From NCBI GenBank assembly GCA_903886985.1, contig CAISOI010000808.1, positions 1-7,621 on the forward strand: a stretch of DNA of 7,621 nucleotides, read 5' to 3'. The notes beneath the pieces were generated by a model. That model saw nothing but the letters and a program-made list of their open reading frames with translations. It was not told the DNA's origin and searched no databases. The translations under genes and the position numbers were made by a program. The stretch comes from an uncultured Chthonomonas sp. GTDB taxonomy: Bacteria > Armatimonadota > Chthonomonadetes > Chthonomonadales > CAJBBX01. Of this stretch, positions 7,001 to 7,621 are shown piece by piece (within the stretch, counting starts at the first letter, position 1; every line of letters starts with the position of its first letter).

Positions 7001-7621
7001 TAGGCGTGATTGTTAGTCGGCAGGACATTGCAGAAGCTCTTGGTCACATAACGACCGCTTGCGAATTGGTCCTCCAGCATCAGACGGTTCTCCCTTCAGA
7101 AATGGCGGCACGCGCATTTGGTGAGCTTGCCATCGCAACTTGGTCGGATGGGGACCGGAGTGCAGCGTTTGATGCACTGGACACTGCCGTAGCACAACTC
7201 TTCTCAAGCATCGAGCAAGACCCCGCCTGGAAGGCTCTTTTCATGCGATTGGGTCACGCTTGTGGATACATGACTTCTATCGCGACTACTGGAAAGCCGC
7301 CTGTAGCAACACTTGACGGAGAACCATTTGTTGCGCCGCCACCTGGGATGTTTCTGAACAGGGAAACAGGAACAGCTCAATTGTTTGTTCCAGAGCATTT
7401 ATCCTTTATATATGTTCAGCTCTCGATGTGGGGCGAAACAGTTGGACGCCACGAGCGTGCCACGGAATTGGCCCTACTCGCCTTTGAAACTGCCAAACGT
7501 GCAAAACAGTCGATAGCAATTGTAGCAGTCGCCCAAAAAGTTATTAGTCATTTGGTTCTGACAGGGGAGTACGGTGAAGCCCTCGATGTAGCGCTCGAAG
7601 CAGGAACGATTGCAGCAACAG
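4054..7621 (+). CDS. NLR-like (STAND) defence protein: Cap4/DUF4297-like nuclease + NTPase + TPR-like repeats, 3' end outside window
   Basis: The frame is open for 1189 codons to the window edge. An in-frame TGA at 4036 and the absence of another usual start fix the ATG at 4054. Its ribosome site is weak (GAGAG, 12 bases upstream). Residues 1 to about 200 resemble the Cap4/DUF4297 dsDNA nuclease domain: RGYVYQ (17-22), then E45/D46/D48 in EQGEDID and Q65-V-K67 in EQVKVR as a PD-(D/E)xK-type active site with QxK. A coiled-coil-like linker spans about 262-305. The STAND/NB-ARC-like NTPase follows: Walker A GGAGSGKS (354-361, K360), Walker B VVLDD (D427/D428), LLSTATV (456-462, sensor-like), AGKNP (516-520, GLPL-like) and a winged-helix-like region (about 555-632). 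Residues from about 633 to the edge are TPR-like helix pairs, for example DRVLALLHLGVIVSRQDIAEAL and YGEALDVALEAG. Family knowledge: such proteins sense phage components through C-terminal repeats, oligomerise using ATP and activate the nuclease to degrade DNA. The target and the exact Avs-type class are unknown. No partner gene is visible upstream. The queG fragment beside it suggests acquisition at a rearranged locus. Confidence 0.85.
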   Translation, partial: MSGFVISRERDAWFVIRGYVYQVDTTIVRWLDLSVNEQLELEQGEDIDRVMAALATGEVERVLEQVKVRQGSITLRSNSAIVAIANAIEHLSNNTKLSLRIQFTTNAKPARERPCPFPSPQFGIAKWEELRNGKVTPTEEAQVLKSLRLILGGVKKPPDLPKDIWDRYTQFVANSPDTNLRSLINSFMWNTLQSDPRQLPTEICRSLIAKAHAVSEQDAERLYFHLFAVVFRVLSSSGIKRLTTHDRDDLLNRPELEPQDNALLVSVRGVLQDIETRVRQMEDAQQHQAVALSVVSQRLDSVITTQTTSTAMSYVVATPPLEVPPPLKAGSPRQRTLSSVVEHLRRVTWLAVYGGAGSGKSQLAIGVATALGCPVWLGFRDLDVYQAAQRLDAAMRSFASGAQVLRPERTREIAVSKWQPGSLVVLDDIPPVQTGDPLAERLVHLALLCKARGINLLSTATVILPSNVRQLVDASAVHAPSIFPLTDEEAIETMCAYGAPNTDNTVNLARFALSLAGKNPTIFVAITQYLRERNWEVGDKTFDGLIAADYAADLNRETLSRLLSTVTESDNRDLLYRLNLIIGGFDTTVVQRVAGVNPPVERPLERLQSLVGLWVQRETAAVMSISPLLRPLKQGDLSAITCAACYLALGEHTTAKSELRPGELVNAITYFALASAFEQAGSHLARALAEFNRLELNTNVAGIVSIWWDLPLPPQIPATMRLYIRGQQITAGHRLDKDLTWMLGDLAAEIRNAGDNEHLGVVAATVPTSHLMARSDFQAACEVVAKAVTCLEAIPQWDDSPQGLQPEAIQGIMPWLVIGSIDTHEKQQRWLDMVASLSAEQRNRVFSSEIAPGGCLQLGKWLYMVGHLKPSGDQDWVAVLASASQLATQALSMGQEVLWASAIRARIIVQAEYLRDLESATLTADDALAHTHDPLGRFLILESIGRDLHYAGQDTKAAVRLREAVAYDIAEFPFDRVLALLHLGVIVSRQDIAEALGHITTACELVLQHQTVLPSEMAARAFGELAIATWSDGDRSAAFDALDTAVAQLFSSIEQDPAWKALFMRLGHACGYMTSIATTGKPPVATLDGEPFVAPPPGMFLNRETGTAQLFVPEHLSFIYVQLSMWGETVGRHERATELALLAFETAKRAKQSIAIVAVAQKVISHLVLTGEYGEALDVALEAGTIAAT

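Overview
The window is bacterial chromosomal DNA. It joins a conserved housekeeping locus on the minus strand (thiC with its TPP riboswitch) to an accessory region on the plus strand that ends in a very large, probably anti-phage NTPase gene running off the right edge. The organism cannot be named from this sequence. A long-type ThiC with a Ser/Asn/Gly-rich N-terminus, a transcription-terminating TPP riboswitch and a 'TCATTCCCGCGAAGGCGGGAA' type palindrome fit a Gram-negative-like, moderate-GC bacterium. Acidobacteriota or Proteobacteria are guesses only.

Left third (1-1319, minus strand): the first 318 codons of thiC (955 to 2, open at the left edge), preceded by a Shine-Dalgarno sequence, an intrinsic terminator (1046-1003), a complete TPP aptamer (1170-1080) and a plausible sigma70-type promoter (1219-1191). 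The 3' strand of aptamer stem P1 can pair instead with the terminator's 5' arm and loop, which gives a simple attenuation model.

Middle (1320-3565): a 597-residue protein of unknown function on the minus strand, with one N-terminal and four C-terminal membrane segments flanking a long helical domain that contains a TPR-like unit. About 450 bases without a convincing gene follow. They hold one perfect hairpin repeat and degenerate GC-rich repeat debris.

Right half (3566-7621, plus strand): a decayed 3' remnant of queG (epoxyqueuosine reductase), then a gene of at least 1189 codons starting at 4054. Its product reads as an N-terminal PD-(D/E)xK-type nuclease resembling the Cap4/DUF4297 family, a coiled-coil linker, a STAND/NB-ARC-like NTPase (Walker A around residue 360, Walker B around 427, winged helix) and a long C-terminal array of TPR-like helices. 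This effector-switch-sensor layout is that of bacterial NLR-like/Avs-type defence proteins. The broken queG next to it suggests an insertion or rearrangement site where accessory DNA was acquired. The membrane protein and the defence gene are transcribed divergently, about 0.94 kb apart, and nothing in the sequence shows that they cooperate.
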